From: Cryptomeria japonica
Taxonomy: Eukaryota > Streptophyta > Pinopsida > Cupressales > Cupressaceae
NCBI RefSeq assembly: GCF_030272615.1
Contig: NC_081414.1
Coordinates: 810,563,069-810,627,068, forward strand
DNA: 64,000 nt
Reading direction: 5' to 3'
This document shows, in pieces, positions 22,990 through 35,490 of the stretch (within the stretch, counting starts at the first letter, position 1; every line of letters starts with the position of its first letter). A model generated the notes under the pieces. It was not told where the DNA came from, did not search any database, and saw only the letters and a program-made list of their open reading frames with translations. The translations under genes and the position numbers were made by a program.

Positions 22990-25370
22990 ATAGTTTCCAT
23001 GAGGTGTGACTAATGGATTCTTTTCTTGTTGGCTTCCCTAGGTTTGTAGGGAAAACTTCTCCAATGGAATGCTAATTACATTAAAAATATCTTCACCTCC
23101 AAAAAGCTTATAGAAATACAGTGGGTTGAATTGAATGAGAAAGTTATTCAAGATGGCATGTCCCAACAAGAACTTTTAAAAAAGAATGAACTTTAAGCGG
23201 AATATGAGGACATCCTCTCAAAGGAAGAAATATTCTAGAAGTAAAAGTCAAGGGAGAGTTGGCTGCAAGTTGGGGACAAGAATACCAAGTTCTTTTAGAA
23301 TGCAATGAAGCAAAGAAGGTCAATAAACATAATAGATAGAATAGAAATTCAACGTAATCAGATAATTGAAGATCGTAAGGTAATTCAATCATAAATTTAT
23401 CACTTATTCTCCAATTTGTTGTGCTTTGAGGTGGGATATGATCTTAGAGAGTAGAATAAACTCCTTTCATTAATTCCAAAAGTCATAATAAATGAGAAAA
23501 ATCAACGGCTCAATGAGTACTTCACTTTTGATGAAGTTTATTTGGCTATTAATCAGCTTCCATCTGACAAAGCCCTGGGTCTAGATGGCTTCCCCAGTGG
23601 CTTCTTTAAAAAGAGCTGGCATATCATAGGGTCGAATTTAATTGAGGCCCTTGAATCTTCTAGAAAATCAGGTCATATACTTAAGGAAATCAATAATTCT
23701 TTTATTTCTCTTATTTCTAAAAAAGAGAAAGTTGTTAAGTTGGGGGACTTCAGGCCAATTTCCCTTTGCAATATAATATACAAAATCTTGTCCAAGGTGC
23801 TAACTAATAGGCTTAAACCTCTTATGAACAACATAATTTTAAAAGAGCAAACAAGTTTTGTACTAGGCAAATCTATTCTTCATGGAGTGATAGTCACTCA
23901 AGAAGTAATTCATACACTCCAAAATATTAACAAGGTAAGAATTATTATCAAATTAGATATACCAAAGGCCCATGACAATATAGAATAACACTTTTTTTGT
24001 AAAGTCGTGTAGGCTTTTGGCTTTAGCAACAGATGGATTAGCTGGATCTTTGAATGCATTTCGACCCCAAGGTTTTCTATACTGGTAATAGGACTCTAGA
24101 AGGCTACCTTTTTGCCTCTAAAGGCATTATATAAAGAGATCCACTTTCCCCATTTTTTATATTATTCTTGTAGAAGCCTTGGGCAAAGTTATTAAATATT
24201 CTCACTCTAGAGGTCTAATTAAGTGTTTTAAAATAGCTAGAAATTTTTAGGCTACACATCAACAATTTGAAGATGATAAATTATTGATGGGAGAAGCTAG
24301 TCCAAGAGAAGCGAATCAAATACAAAAAAATTCTTTGTTGTTATGGAAAGGAATCTGGCCAGATTGTCAATAAAGAAAAGTGAAAGATTTATATTTTCTC
24401 TACTCCCCTGAAAATAGAAATCAGAATCCTTAATATCTTCAATTGCAAGAAAGACATCCTTCCTTGTGTTTATCTAGGTATCCCCATTGATAGAGGTCAG
24501 AGGAACACAAAAATCTGGGACCCTTTGAAGATGAAAATGGAGCACAATACCAACTCTTGGAAAGGAAAATGGCTATCATGGGCAAGAATATTGGTTATGC
24601 TTCAAGCAGTTATCTCAGTGTTGCCTATTTATCTTCTCTCATATCTTTCTCTTACTATAGGGATGAATTATTTATTTATTCAAAAAATGAGATCTCTTAC
24701 TATAGGGATGAATTATTTATTTATTCAAAAAATGAGAATTTTTTTTTGGATATGCTTAGAGGAGAGGCATAAAATTGCACTAATCGCCTGGGATAAAATA
24801 TGTAAACCAAAGTCTTTGGGAGGCCTGGGTATTCAAAATCAGCTTCTTCAGAATCAAGCCTTAGGAGAAAAAAATGTTTGGAATTTGATTAAAGACCCAT
24901 AAACAAGATCGGTTAAACTTATGTTTGTAAAACACACTAAGGTAGGATATCCTATCAACTTTATGAGAACCATTAACCTGCCGAAAGGATCTAGGATATG
25001 GAACATCATTATCAATTTAGACCTGTTGTGGCTGAGTATATTTCATAGGACGCTCATGATGGATCCTCATGTTTATTTTGGGAGAATTCCTGGGGGGGTT
25101 ACCTCAGTCTTGATAGCTTATTATCTATTAGTTAGTTAAGAGACTAGTTTAAACTTAATTGGGGACCGCATATCAGGGATTACATTACTTTATCTCAAAA
25201 TGATCCCCTTGGATGGAGCTGGAAAAGCTTTGATGGGCTCCCCCTTCCCCCTAATGAAGTAGATCAATTTAAATCCACTATTCAGGCTAGACAACTTTTC
25301 TTTAGACCAAAAAATGATTCGCTTTTTTGGATCTCTTCTAAAATAGGTCAGTATACTGCTAAACAAGGTT
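22990..25370 (+). pseudogene. Plant L1-type LINE ORF2: reverse transcriptase, degenerate
   Basis: Plus-strand LINE ORF2 remnant. At about 23260 it shows the linker WLQVGDKNTKFF that precedes the reverse transcriptase in plant L1 elements. The RT (23542-23988) has PSDKALGLDGFPSGFFKKSW, then FRPISLCNIIYKILSKVL with the usual RLKPLM, and KLDIPKAHDNIE at the first catalytic Asp block (normally D-x-x-K-A-Y-D). The second catalytic motif is at 24266-24277 as F-E-D-D instead of F-A-D-D. The thumb region follows (24525-24902) with WDKICKPKSLGGLGIQN. Several stops and frameshifts make it non-functional. The endonuclease domain is not found upstream, so the copy is 5' truncated. Its 3' part runs into the tandem array at 25371. 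Confidence 0.85.
24648..24737 (+). repeat. 45-bp in-frame tandem duplication in the LINE RT
   Basis: The unit beginning TCTCTTACTATAGGGATG occupies 24648-24692 and repeats exactly at 24693-24737. Its length keeps frame, so the translated remnant repeats the 15 residues SLTIGMNYLFIQKMR. Confidence 0.9.
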
Positions 25371-27780
25371 ATAACCTCTTAGCAAGCCATCTTGATCAAA
25401 ATGACCAAGGCATTAATCAGAAACTATTTTGGAGCAGCATGTTAATTCCTAAGACATGTATTTTTTCCTAGCTAGCCACAAGAAAAAAAATTTGCACAAT
25501 AGAAAGGTTCAAGGAAATGGGCTTGGAAGGGCCTTCAAGATGTGTTCTATGCAAGGCTCAAGAGGAATCAATTTACCACATCCTCCTTAGTTGTCCTTTC
25601 TCAGTGAAATATTGTAGGTGGATTTGTGCTAAGATGGGATGTGTTGTTGCTCTTCCTGATTATATTGTTTCTCTTTTTCAATGCTATCCTAGTAGACCTA
25701 AAGATGGTCTCCTCAGGTCTTTATGGGAAACCCGTCCCTCCTCTCTCATCTCAGAAGTTTGGAAAGAGCATAATAGGAGAATTTTTTATAACAAAGATAG
25801 AAAAGTAGAATCAATCATCAATTTGATTGAAAGCTCTTTTGTTGAATTCATTAATTGCAGATTGGATTTATCTCCTAGTTACAACAAAGTATTCATAGAC
25901 TACGATGACATGATTAGACTTAGGTGGAATGAAAATAAAATTTCTCTTTTTGTTGGTAGGAAGGATGGAGCAAGAAAATTAGCTGTCTGGATTCCTCCTA
26001 AACTCGGTTGGTTAAAACTAAATTTTGATGGGGCTTCAAAAGATAAGCCAAGCCCTTCTGGAACAAGAGTTGTTATTAGAGATCACACTTGAGCTTTCAT
26101 AGGCAAAATTGCTAAGGCTGAACCTGCAGATAGAAAAAATATAGTAGAGTTTAGGGCTCTTCTCATGGGTCAAGTTGAGTGTTTAAAGAAAGATTAAAAA
26201 AATTAAAATCGAAGGAGATGCAACCATCGTGATTAATGTGATAAGCACTGGGAGTACACCCAATTGGTGTCGAAAGGCGTTGCTGGAGCAGATTCTTGTT
26301 ATCCTATCTGAGCTTGATCAATATTCTACTAGACACATTTATAGAAGCTAATTTGGAGGTTGATCTACTTTCCAAAAAACCAGCTACAGGAGTTGAATTA
26401 AGATGGTGCACAAATGATTCAAAATAACTCTATATAATATGAGTTACTAGCTCTGGGCTGATTAGTTATTGTTAGGGAATTGATTCCTTTTCATTTTACT
26501 AGAATTAATGAATGAAGTTCTACATTTGATCTGTACTTTCTATAGTAGGTATGGGGTTTCCGTATTCTCTTATTGTAGTGGCCTGCACCTATGTTAGAAA
26601 TGGTAAATTTAAGAGTTTTTTTTTTATCATCTAAAGGTGAAGTCCATTGGCAATAAAACAGTTCAGGATCAATCTTTTGCTGCCCTTCTTTGGTATTTCA
26701 AAATTTGAATTCAAATTTTAAATTAAAATGCTCACCTCCCTTCTAATGAAAGCTACAAATTCTTTCGAGTATTATGATGGATTTTGCATACCCAAAGTGT
26801 TGGTCAGATTACATGAATTCATATCTAAAGACAAAGAAGGTAGAAGGATCTTCATAAAATCATTGATGGCTCTCTCATTGGATTAGACACGAAAGTTGTA
26901 TAAACCTTAGAAGTGGTTAATTTAATTTGTCTTTTTAAAGAGATTTATTTGAGCTTCTGACAGTTATCTTTCATTTCAATGGATGATAGAGTTCATTTGT
27001 TGTAGCTGAGCGGTCATGCATCTACAAGAGGTTGGTAAGTACCTTGTTTTGTCCATCTTGCAACTTGTTGTCCAGGTTGGTGTTTGTCATTTTAAAGTAG
27101 TTGCATTTATGGTATTATCAGGGATGACTTCCTACTATCATATCATGTGTTGTTCCTCCTTCCCTAGCACAACTTTGCAGATCTCCTCCAAAATTGGCAA
27201 GATAAAGAATAATTCAAGCCTAGATATTATCGGCAAAGTTACCGAAATATTCTTTATCTCATTTTAAGGAAGGTTTTCTATATTTCTTTTTTTGCGAAGT
27301 ATCTATGTCTCTAATTTTTGTAGGGTGATTTTTGCTCATCCCAAAACTTGGTAATCTGTCAGTAAATCTCCCGGCTTCTACTCTCCAAATGGTTCCACTT
27401 TTAATTTTCTATCCATTCTCTATACTTTGACAGAGTTTTTGTTTAGGGTTCTCCTCGAAATGGCTACAACATTTAAACCTCTATCCTCTCTCCATGCCTT
27501 GACAAATATTTTGTATGGGGGCTTCTTTATATCATCTTTGTCTAAGCCTGCATTTCCATCCTTAGCATCCATGTATGAAATTGATTGAATCAATTTTGAT
27601 CAGACGTGGCGATCTCAAGGCCTTAAACATTTATTTCCTACCTATGTGCTGGCTGTGAATGTCTTTTCTAGCTTTCTTATCTAAGTGGCAGCAAATCAAA
27701 CTTTATTAGGGGGATTGTTTTCTTTAATGAAAACAGATCATTTTGCTTTCAAGTCTATTTTTTATCTAACTACTTCTTGC
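25371..27780 (+). repeat. Tandem unit 1: LINE 3' end plus about 1.1 kb of other sequence
   Basis: First of three head-to-tail units of about 2.4 kb. It is continuous with the LINE on its left. It contains the zf-RVT region (25500-25640; CVLCKAQEESIYHILLSCPF) and an RNase H domain (25985-26190; LKLNFDGAS, VVIRDH, then a TGA near 26089, IVEFRALL). LINE-like sequence ends near 26670 after CAATAAAACAG. The rest (26670-27780) contains short frames of unknown origin, such as 27016-27267. Confidence 0.85.
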
Positions 27781-30185
27781 TGTAACCTCTTAGCAAGCTA
27801 GCTTGATCAAAATGACCTAGGCATTAATCATAAACTATTTTGGAGTAGCACGCTAATTCTTAAGGCATGTATTTTTTTTCGGCTAGCCACAAGAGAGAAA
27901 ATTAGCTCAACAAAAAGGTTCAAGAAAATGAGCTTTGAATGGCCTTCAAGATGTGTTCTATGCAAGGATCAAGAGGAATCAGTTGACCACATTCTCGTTA
28001 GTTGTCCTTTCTCAGCCAAATGTTGTAGGTGGGTTTGTGCGAAGCTGGGATGGGTTGTTTCTCTTCCTAATGATATTGTTTCTCTTTTTCAATGCTATCC
28101 AATTAGACCTAAAGATGGTCTCCTCAGTTGTTTATGGGAAACCCACCCCTCATCTCTCATCTCAGAAGTTTGGAAAGACCCTAATAGGAAATTTTTTTAT
28201 AACAAAGCTAGAAAAGTAGAATCAATCATCAATTCGATTGAAAGCTCTTTTGTTGATATCATTAATTGCAAATTGGATTTCTCTCCTAGTTCCAAGAGAG
28301 TATTCACAAAATGGGATGACACGATTAGACCTAGGTGGAATGGAATTAAAATTCGTGTTTTTGTTGGTAGGAAAGATGGAGCAAGAAAATTAGCTATCTG
28401 GATTCCTCCTAAACTCAGTTGTTTAAAAATCAATTTTGATGGGGATTCAAAAGGCAATCCTGGACCTTCTCAAACAACAATTGTTATTAGAGGTCACGCT
28501 GGAGCTTACATAGGAAAATTTGCTAAGGTTCAACCTCTAGACACAAAAAAAGTAGTAGAGTTTAAGCCTCTTCTCATGGATCTGGTTGAGTGCTTAAAGA
28601 AAAATTAAAAAAATTGAAATTGAAGGAGATGCAATCATCGTGATTAATGTGATAAGGTATGGGAGTACACCCAATTGATGTCTAAAGGCGTTGCTAGAGA
28701 ATATTCTTGTTATCATGTCTGAGTTTAATCAATATTTTGCTAGACACATTTACAAAAGCTAATTTGGAGGTTGATCTACTTTCCAAACAAGCAGCTAAAG
28801 GACTTGAATTAAGATCGTGCACAAATGATTCAAAATAACTCTATATAATATGAGTCACTAGCTGTGAGCTGATTAGTTATTGTTAGGGAGTAGATTCTTT
28901 CTTTTTTACTAGCATTAATGAATGGAGTTATGCATTTGATCTGTACTTTATATAGTAGTTGCGGGGTTTCCATATTCTCTTATTATAGTGGCCTGCACCT
29001 ATGTTAGCAATCATAAAGTTAAGATTTTTTCTTTGCTCATCTAAAGGTGAAGTCCTTTGGCAATAAAACAGTTCAGGATCAATCTTTCGCTCCCCTACTT
29101 TGGTACTTCAAAATTTGAATTGAAATTTGAAATATAAATGCTTACCTCCCTTCCAATGAAAGATACTAATTCTTTCTAATATTATGATGGATTTTGCATA
29201 CCCAAAGTGTTGGTCATATTACATGAATTCATATCTAAAGACAAAGAAGGTAGAAGGATCTTCATAAAATTATTGATCGGTCTATCATTTGATTGAACAT
29301 GGAAGTCGTATAAACCTTAGAAGTTTTTAATTTAATTTGTCACTTTAAAGACATTTATTTGAGTTTCTGACGGTTCTTTCATTTCAATGGATGATGAGTT
29401 CATTTATTGCAGCTGACCTGTCATACATCTGGAAGGGGTTGGTAAGTCTTGTGTTGTCCATCTTGCAACTTGTTGTCCAAGTTGATGTTTGTCATTTTGA
29501 AGTAGTTGAATTTATGGTATTGTCAGGGATAACTTCCTACTATCACATCATGTGGTGTTCCTCCTTCTCTAGCACAGCTTTGCAGATCTCCTCCAAATTT
29601 GGCAAGAAAAAGAATAATTCAAGCCTAGATATTATCGACAAAGTTACTAGAATCTTCATTATCTCATTTTAAGGAGGGTTTTATATCTTTCTTTTTTTTG
29701 CGAGTATCTATGTCTCTAATTTTTTTACGGTGATTTTTTCTCATCCCGAAACTTGGTAATCTGTCTATAAATCTCCCGGATTTTATTCTCCAAATGGCTC
29801 CACATTTAATTTTCTATCTGTTCTCCATGCTTTGATAGATTTTTTGTTTGGGGTTCTTCTCTAAATGGATACAACATTTAAACCTCTATCTTCTCTCCAT
29901 GCCTTGACAATTGTTTTGTATGTGGGTTTCTTTAAATCATCTCTGTCTAAGCCTGTGTTGCCATCCTTTTCATCCACATATTTAATTGATTGAATCAATT
30001 TTGATTAGATGTGGCGATCTCAAGGACTTAAACATTTATTTCCTACCCATGTGCTGGTTGTGAATGTGTTTTCTAGCTTTCTTACCCAAGTGGGGGCAAA
30101 TCCAACTTTATCATGAGGATTTTTTTCTTTAATGAAAACACATCATTTTTATTTCAGCTCTATTTTTTATCTAACTACTTCATGA
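27781..30185 (+). repeat. Tandem unit 2 of the LINE array
   Basis: Second copy of the 2.4 kb unit, joined at CTACTTCTTGCTGTAACCTC. It holds the best preserved zf-RVT plus RNase H frame (27928-28608). Landmarks such as AAGTCCTTTGGCAATAAAACAG-type sequence (near 29050) and GGATTTTGCATACCC (near 29195) are in the same order as in unit 1. Substitutions and small indels separate it from the other units. Confidence 0.9.
27928..28608 (+). pseudogene. LINE zf-RVT and RNase H, unit 2, open frame
   Basis: C-terminal part of a LINE ORF2, open for 226 codons but lacking the RT. Residues 8-35 form the zf-RVT zinc site (CVLCKDQEESVDHILVSCPF). The RNase H begins at about residue 165 with INFDGDSKGNPGPS, followed by IVIRGHAGAYIGKFA and VVEFKPLLMDLVECLKKN. 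The first catalytic Asp and the Glu position are present; the frame stops before the later catalytic Asp. It has no own start signal and exists because of the tandem duplication, so it is not a gene in its own right. Confidence 0.75.
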
Positions 30186-32590
30186 TATAACCTCTTAGAA
30201 AGACAACTTGATTAAAATGACCTAGGCATTAATCATAAACTATTTTGGAGTAGCACCCTAAATCCTAAGTCAGGTACTTTTTCCTGGCTAGCCACAAGAA
30301 AGAAAATTCGCACAACAGGAAGGTTCTAGAAAGTGGTCTTTGAAGGGCCTTCAAGATGTGTTCTGTGCAAGGCTCAAGAGGAATCAGTTGATCACATCCT
30401 CCTTAGTTGTCCTTTCTCAACTAAATGTTGCAGGTTCCTTTGTGCTAAGCTGGGATGGGTTGTTTCTCTTCCTAATGATGTTGTTTCTCTTTTTCAATGC
30501 TAGCTAATTAGACCTAAAGATGGTCTCCTCAGTTCTTTATGGGAAACCCGCCCCTCCTCTCTTATCTCGGAAGTTTGGAAAGAGCGTAATAGGAGAATTT
30601 TTTATAACAAAGCTAGAAAAGTAGAATCGATCATAAATTCAATTGAAAGCTCTTTTGTTGAACTCATTAATTACAGATTGGCTTTATCTCCCAATTCCAA
30701 CAGAGTATTCACAGACTAGGATGACACGATCAAACTTAGATCGAATGAAATTAAAATTCCTCTTTTTGTTGGTAGGAAGGATGGAGCAAGAAAATTAGCT
30801 ATCTGGATTCCTCCTAAACTCGGTTGGTGAAAAATCAATTTTGATGGGGCTTCAAAAGGCAACCCAGGCCCTTCTGGAACAAGAGTTGTTATTAGAGATC
30901 ACACTGGAGCTTTCATAGGAAAATTTGCTAAGGTTGAATCTCTAGACACAAAAAATGTAGTAGAGTTTAAGGCTCTTCTCATGGGTCTGGTTGAGTGCTT
31001 AAAGAAATATTTAAAAAATTGAAATCGAATGAAATGCAACCATCGTGATTAATGTGATAAGGTCTAGGAGTACACCCAATTGGTGTCTAAAGGCGTAGTG
31101 GGAGCAAATTCTTGTTATCCTGTCTGAGCTTGATCAATATTCTACTAGACACATTTTCAAAAGCTAATTTGGAGGTTGATCTACTTTCCAAACAAGGAGC
31201 TATAGGACTTGAATTAAGATGGTGGGCAAATGATTCAAAATAACTATATATAATATGAGTCAGTAGCTATGGGCTGATTAGTTATTGTTAGGGAATTGAT
31301 TCTTTTCTTTTTACTAGCATTAATGAATGGAGTTATGTATTTGATCTATACTTTCTATAGTAGTTGTGGGGTTTCCATATTCTCTTATTGTAGTGGCTTG
31401 CACCTATGTTAGCAATGGTAAAGTTAAGATTTTTTCTTTGCTCATCTAAAAGTAAAGTCCTTTGGCAATAAAATAGTTAACGATCAATCTTTCGCTCCCC
31501 TGCTTTGGTACTTTAAAATTTGAATTCAAATTTGAAATTAAAATGGTCACCTGCTTTCCAGTGAAAGCTACTAATTCTTTCTAATATTATGATGGCTTTT
31601 GCATACCCAAAGTGTTGGTCAGATTACATGAATTCATATCTAAAGACAAAGAAGGTAGAAGGATCTTCATAAAATCATTGATGGCTCTCTCATTGGACTA
31701 GACATGGAAATCGTATAAACCTTAGAAGTGGTTAATTTAATTTGTCACTTTAAAGAGTTTTATTTAAATTTTCAACGGTTATCTTTCATTTCAATGGATG
31801 ATAGAGTTCATTTGTTGCAGCTGAGCTGTCATACATCTGGAAGGGGTTGGTAAGTAACTTGTGTTGTCCATCTTGCAACTTGTTGTCCAGGTTAGTGTTT
31901 GTCATTTTGATGCAGTCACATTTATGGTATTGTCAGGGATGACTTCCTATTATTATATCATGTGGTGTTCCTCCTTCTCTAGCGCTGCTTTGTAGATCTC
32001 CTCCAAATTTGGCAAGATAAAGAATAATTCAAGCCTAGATATTATCGGCAAAGTTACCAAAATCTTCTTTATCTCATTTAAGGAAGGTTTTCTATCTTTC
32101 TTTTTTTGGCGAGTATCTATGTCTCTAATTTTTGTAGGGTGATTTTTGCTCATCCCGAAATTTGGTAATCTATCAGTAAATCTCCCAGCTTTTATTCTCT
32201 AAACGGCTCCACATTTAATTTTCTATCAGTTCTTTGTGCTTTGACAAATTGTTTGTTTGGGTTTCTTCTCTAAATGGCTACAACATTTAAACCTCTATCC
32301 TCTCTCCATGCCTTGACAATTATTTTGTCCGGGGGTTTCTTTATATCATCTCTGTCTAAGCCTGCGTTGCCATCCTTATCATCCACATATTAAATTGATT
32401 GAATCAATTTTGATCAGATGTGGTGATCTCAAGGACATAAACATTTATTTCCTACGTATGTGCTGGTTCTGAATGTCTTTTCTAGCTTTCTTACCTAAGC
32501 GGCGGCAAATTCAACTTTATCAGGAGGATTGTTTTCTTTAATGAAAACACATCATTTTGGTTTCAGCTCTATTTTTTATCTAACTACTTC
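30186..32590 (+). repeat. Tandem unit 3 of the LINE array
   Basis: Third copy, with zf-RVT (about 30300-30450) and RNase H (30830-31010) broken by stops, for example TAG near 30720 and TGA near 30830. It ends at CTACTTCTTG (about 32590), after which sequence continues that is absent from the other units. This indicates that unit 3 holds the original right-hand junction and unit 1 the original left-hand one. Confidence 0.9.
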
Positions 32591-33405
32591 TTGTTAGATG
32601 TGGTCCTTTTCTTGGGTTCAATTGCAGGTCTTCTCTCCAGTCTTCTCATGGTAGAAAACATCAGAATTGTTGTCAAGATGGTGGATGACCCTGTTGTAAT
32701 CCTGGGGGTGGATACGCCAATTTCCCTGTCGTGTAAAACTCGCCAATGCTACTTTAAGGAGATCACAGACCTAAGGCTCAAGCAACTTCTTCGCACGGTA
32801 AACCCTATGGTAATCCTAGTAGCGAAGATGATTCTAGGGAAAAGTCACCTTGAGAGGAGAGAGTATTTCAGTGATAACACACAGATTTCTTCCTGGTTGA
32901 TTGCTTCTACCTTGGATGTAGGATTTTCAAAAAATCTCACTTGCTTCGGGGATCTGCATTGTTTGAGCTTGATTTACTTGGAGGGCTTGATAAGGTTCAT
33001 TTATTTGCTATATCTGGCTCTAGTGCACCACGTCCAGGAGATATTGAGGACACCCATGAAGATAGAGCTACTGTGATGTGTTATCCCCTACTTTTAGACC
33101 TCAAGGGGCCAGCTAGGAAGAAGCATAGGCAAAATGTCTCAGTAGCAGTTGATTTTTTGAAATTAAGTGTTCTTTCGGAGCAACCAGGAGATCAGAAAAA
33201 GGAGATAGAATTTGAAGAATATGCCATCCTCAACGACTTCCTCCTTACAGTAGATAGAACTCCTCCCTCTCCTTCGAGTGGGAAACCTCAGATTGCCACA
33301 CCCCCTGCCAGTGATGGTGGTGGTTGCAGTGGCATAAGGCGTGATCTCGGACAGGTTAGAGGTCGTGGTCGTCCCAGGGGTAGATGTGGAGTTGCTAAAC
33401 CATGA
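32591..33405 (+). pseudogene. Unassigned ORF with AT-hook-like C-terminus, frameshifted
   Basis: I do not recognise this protein. Two overlapping plus-strand frames (32591-33076 and 32941-33405) appear to be one coding sequence with a frameshift between about 32940 and 33000. The first part has a DDPVVILGVDTPISL segment and ordinary globular make-up. The second has SSAPRPGDIED, a basic GPARKKHRQNV segment, an acidic stretch, a Pro/Ser-rich linker and the terminal RGRGRPRG, which resembles an AT-hook. Base composition is less AT-rich than the surroundings. It directly follows the LINE array and may be the rest of the non-LINE part of the repeat unit, possibly a LINE ORF1, but no diagnostic domain is seen. 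Confidence 0.45.
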
Positions 33406-35078
33406 TTTTGCTGGTCCCTTTCAATCTCATAGATATATGCTCTTTTATCTTGTTTGCTTAATGCATTTCGAATATGTTTATAGGAGATGGATAGTAGTCT
33501 AATTTCATCCTCAGTTGAAAATGTTAGATTTTCAACTATGGTTTATGTCTCCAAACCCTGCTAAAACTCTTTCAAGCCATTTTTTGTAAAATTTTAAATG
33601 CATTATTAATACAAATCTTTGTCTTTGCCTTTGTTGATAAAAAACAAATAGTTTAACAAGCAATATAAATTGAGTTGACAATTAAAAAGTGATTTTTTTA
33701 TAATATAACTTTAAATCTTTTTAATACAATTTTTTTCTCACAAAAATTAAGATTATGCATGTGCAGAGTTTCTTCTACAATAGTAACAATTAAGAGTGTG
33801 ACAAAAGCAATGAAATCATACAATATTATTTAAAGTAAAATTTTATGAAAAAGTTTTAATGTCAAATCATGTCATTTCATGTGATGGGTCATAGATTTTT
33901 AAAAAGTAGGCTTTCTAAGATGTAAAAGAATATAATAAGTAATATAAAATTGAACTAACAATTACAAAATTATTTCATTTAAAATAAGCTTTAAAATATC
34001 ATGATAAATTTTTTTGTGTAAGAAATAATAAAAATTATTAATTAAAAATTATCAAGATCTTATAATTTAACTAATAGAAACTCATATAGATCATTTTTCA
34101 AATTTATTCAATATATTTATATCTTCGTATACAAATAAATAAATATCAACATTGTCTTGATTTATATAAAAGTTTTCTAAAGGATAACCATTTCGTGACT
34201 GGTATGTATCATTTTAGCTTAGAAGCATGGTTGCTTTAGCAGTTGGCTACTTAAAATATAGTCCCCTTTTAGGGAACTTCAACACATCATTTCCTTGCTA
34301 CTAGTTATTCAAGTTTTCCAAGGTAAATTTTTTAATTTAACTAAGGAAGTTCGTGTACTTAAGTTTTTCACTAAGAATTAGTTTATTTCTGATGTACTTC
34401 ATTATTACAATATATAAAGTTTTTATCATCCATGAAGTGAATGGACAATATACTATATAGATGATAAGAAAGAAATCTTTATGCCATTTTAGGCTAATCA
34501 TAGATTAGTGAATGTGATGGGACTCAATCTGAAATTATTTTAACATGGCTTCTTTCTAGAAGCTTGGTTTTTCATCTATGTTTGATGTTTCTCTTGTACA
34601 CATAAGATAGCTAAATTTCACACCATAAAATCATGGCTTAGTCCACATTTAGAAAACTAAATAGTAAGATCAAGAGACTTTTATTTTAATGACCAAATTG
34701 CACAACATATTCATATTGTCATACACATATCTCTATATAAAGAAGACAATTGTAGAGATTACTAACAATAACTTAATAGAAAAGTATGTATAAGATATCT
34801 TACTTTTATCATTTATTCCTTGTATTTTAGTAAATCTCAATAAAACATCCTCACAAATTTACAAATTTTCAACATCAAAGATGACAATGAACATGATAAC
34901 AACACTAAAACTATAAGATAATTTTTTATCTAGACATCCTATAGAAAATCCATTTACATAATACATTTTCCATAAGAGACTAACCTTCATGGCTGCCCAT
35001 GGACTGTAGAAGATCATATTCATATATAATGTTCAACAAAATGCATATGTCTCTACTTAGTGATAGAGTCTAAGGAGA
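33406..35078. other. Noncoding DNA with a dispersed repeat copy
   Basis: No gene is visible. About 33640-34190 is a second copy of the repeat found at 17400-17900 and 18850-18900, in the same orientation. The remainder shows nothing recognisable. Confidence 0.5.
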
Positions 35079-35490
35079 TTAACTAACCAAACAAGTTGGC
35101 GAACCTAGAAATAATCTCGTCATCCCAAAACTCCAAACGAAGGCCCACAAGACAGACCCAGGATGGAATAGGCCCAGCCAGAATGGAAAACTTGGGTGCC
35201 ATTTATAGAGGAGAACCTTCTCCTTGCCAAAAGACCAAGGGTGAGAAGACAGGATGAAAGTGCAATCCTCCTTGAGAGAAAATGAGAAACAAAACATATC
35301 TTTGGTTAGTGCTAAGGCCAACACAATATGCTTAATCAGCCATCTCACAGCTGCCTACTTTTGGACTCGGGCAATCTCCAGACTTCTACCCACAAACTTA
35401 CCCACCAAGGCGTTCTCCATCTTAGCCAAAGTTTTGTTTATGGAGGAGTCTTTTATATCATGCACATTCCATTCTTGTAACACTCGATAG
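35079..35490 (-). pseudogene. LINE ORF1 (DUF4283-like) fragment
   Basis: On the minus strand the frame first reads ALVGKFVGRSLEIARVQ, then a stop where Trp is usual (TAG), then WLIKH, FSFSLKEDCTFILSSHPW and LLYKWHPSFP. This is the pattern of DUF4283, the RNA-binding N-terminal domain of plant LINE ORF1 and related proteins: a GKF block, a phenylalanine-rich strand, the xPWxF turn and an LxxWxPxF strand. No zinc knuckle follows. It is opposite in strand to the LINE array, so it comes from a different insertion. Confidence 0.6.
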
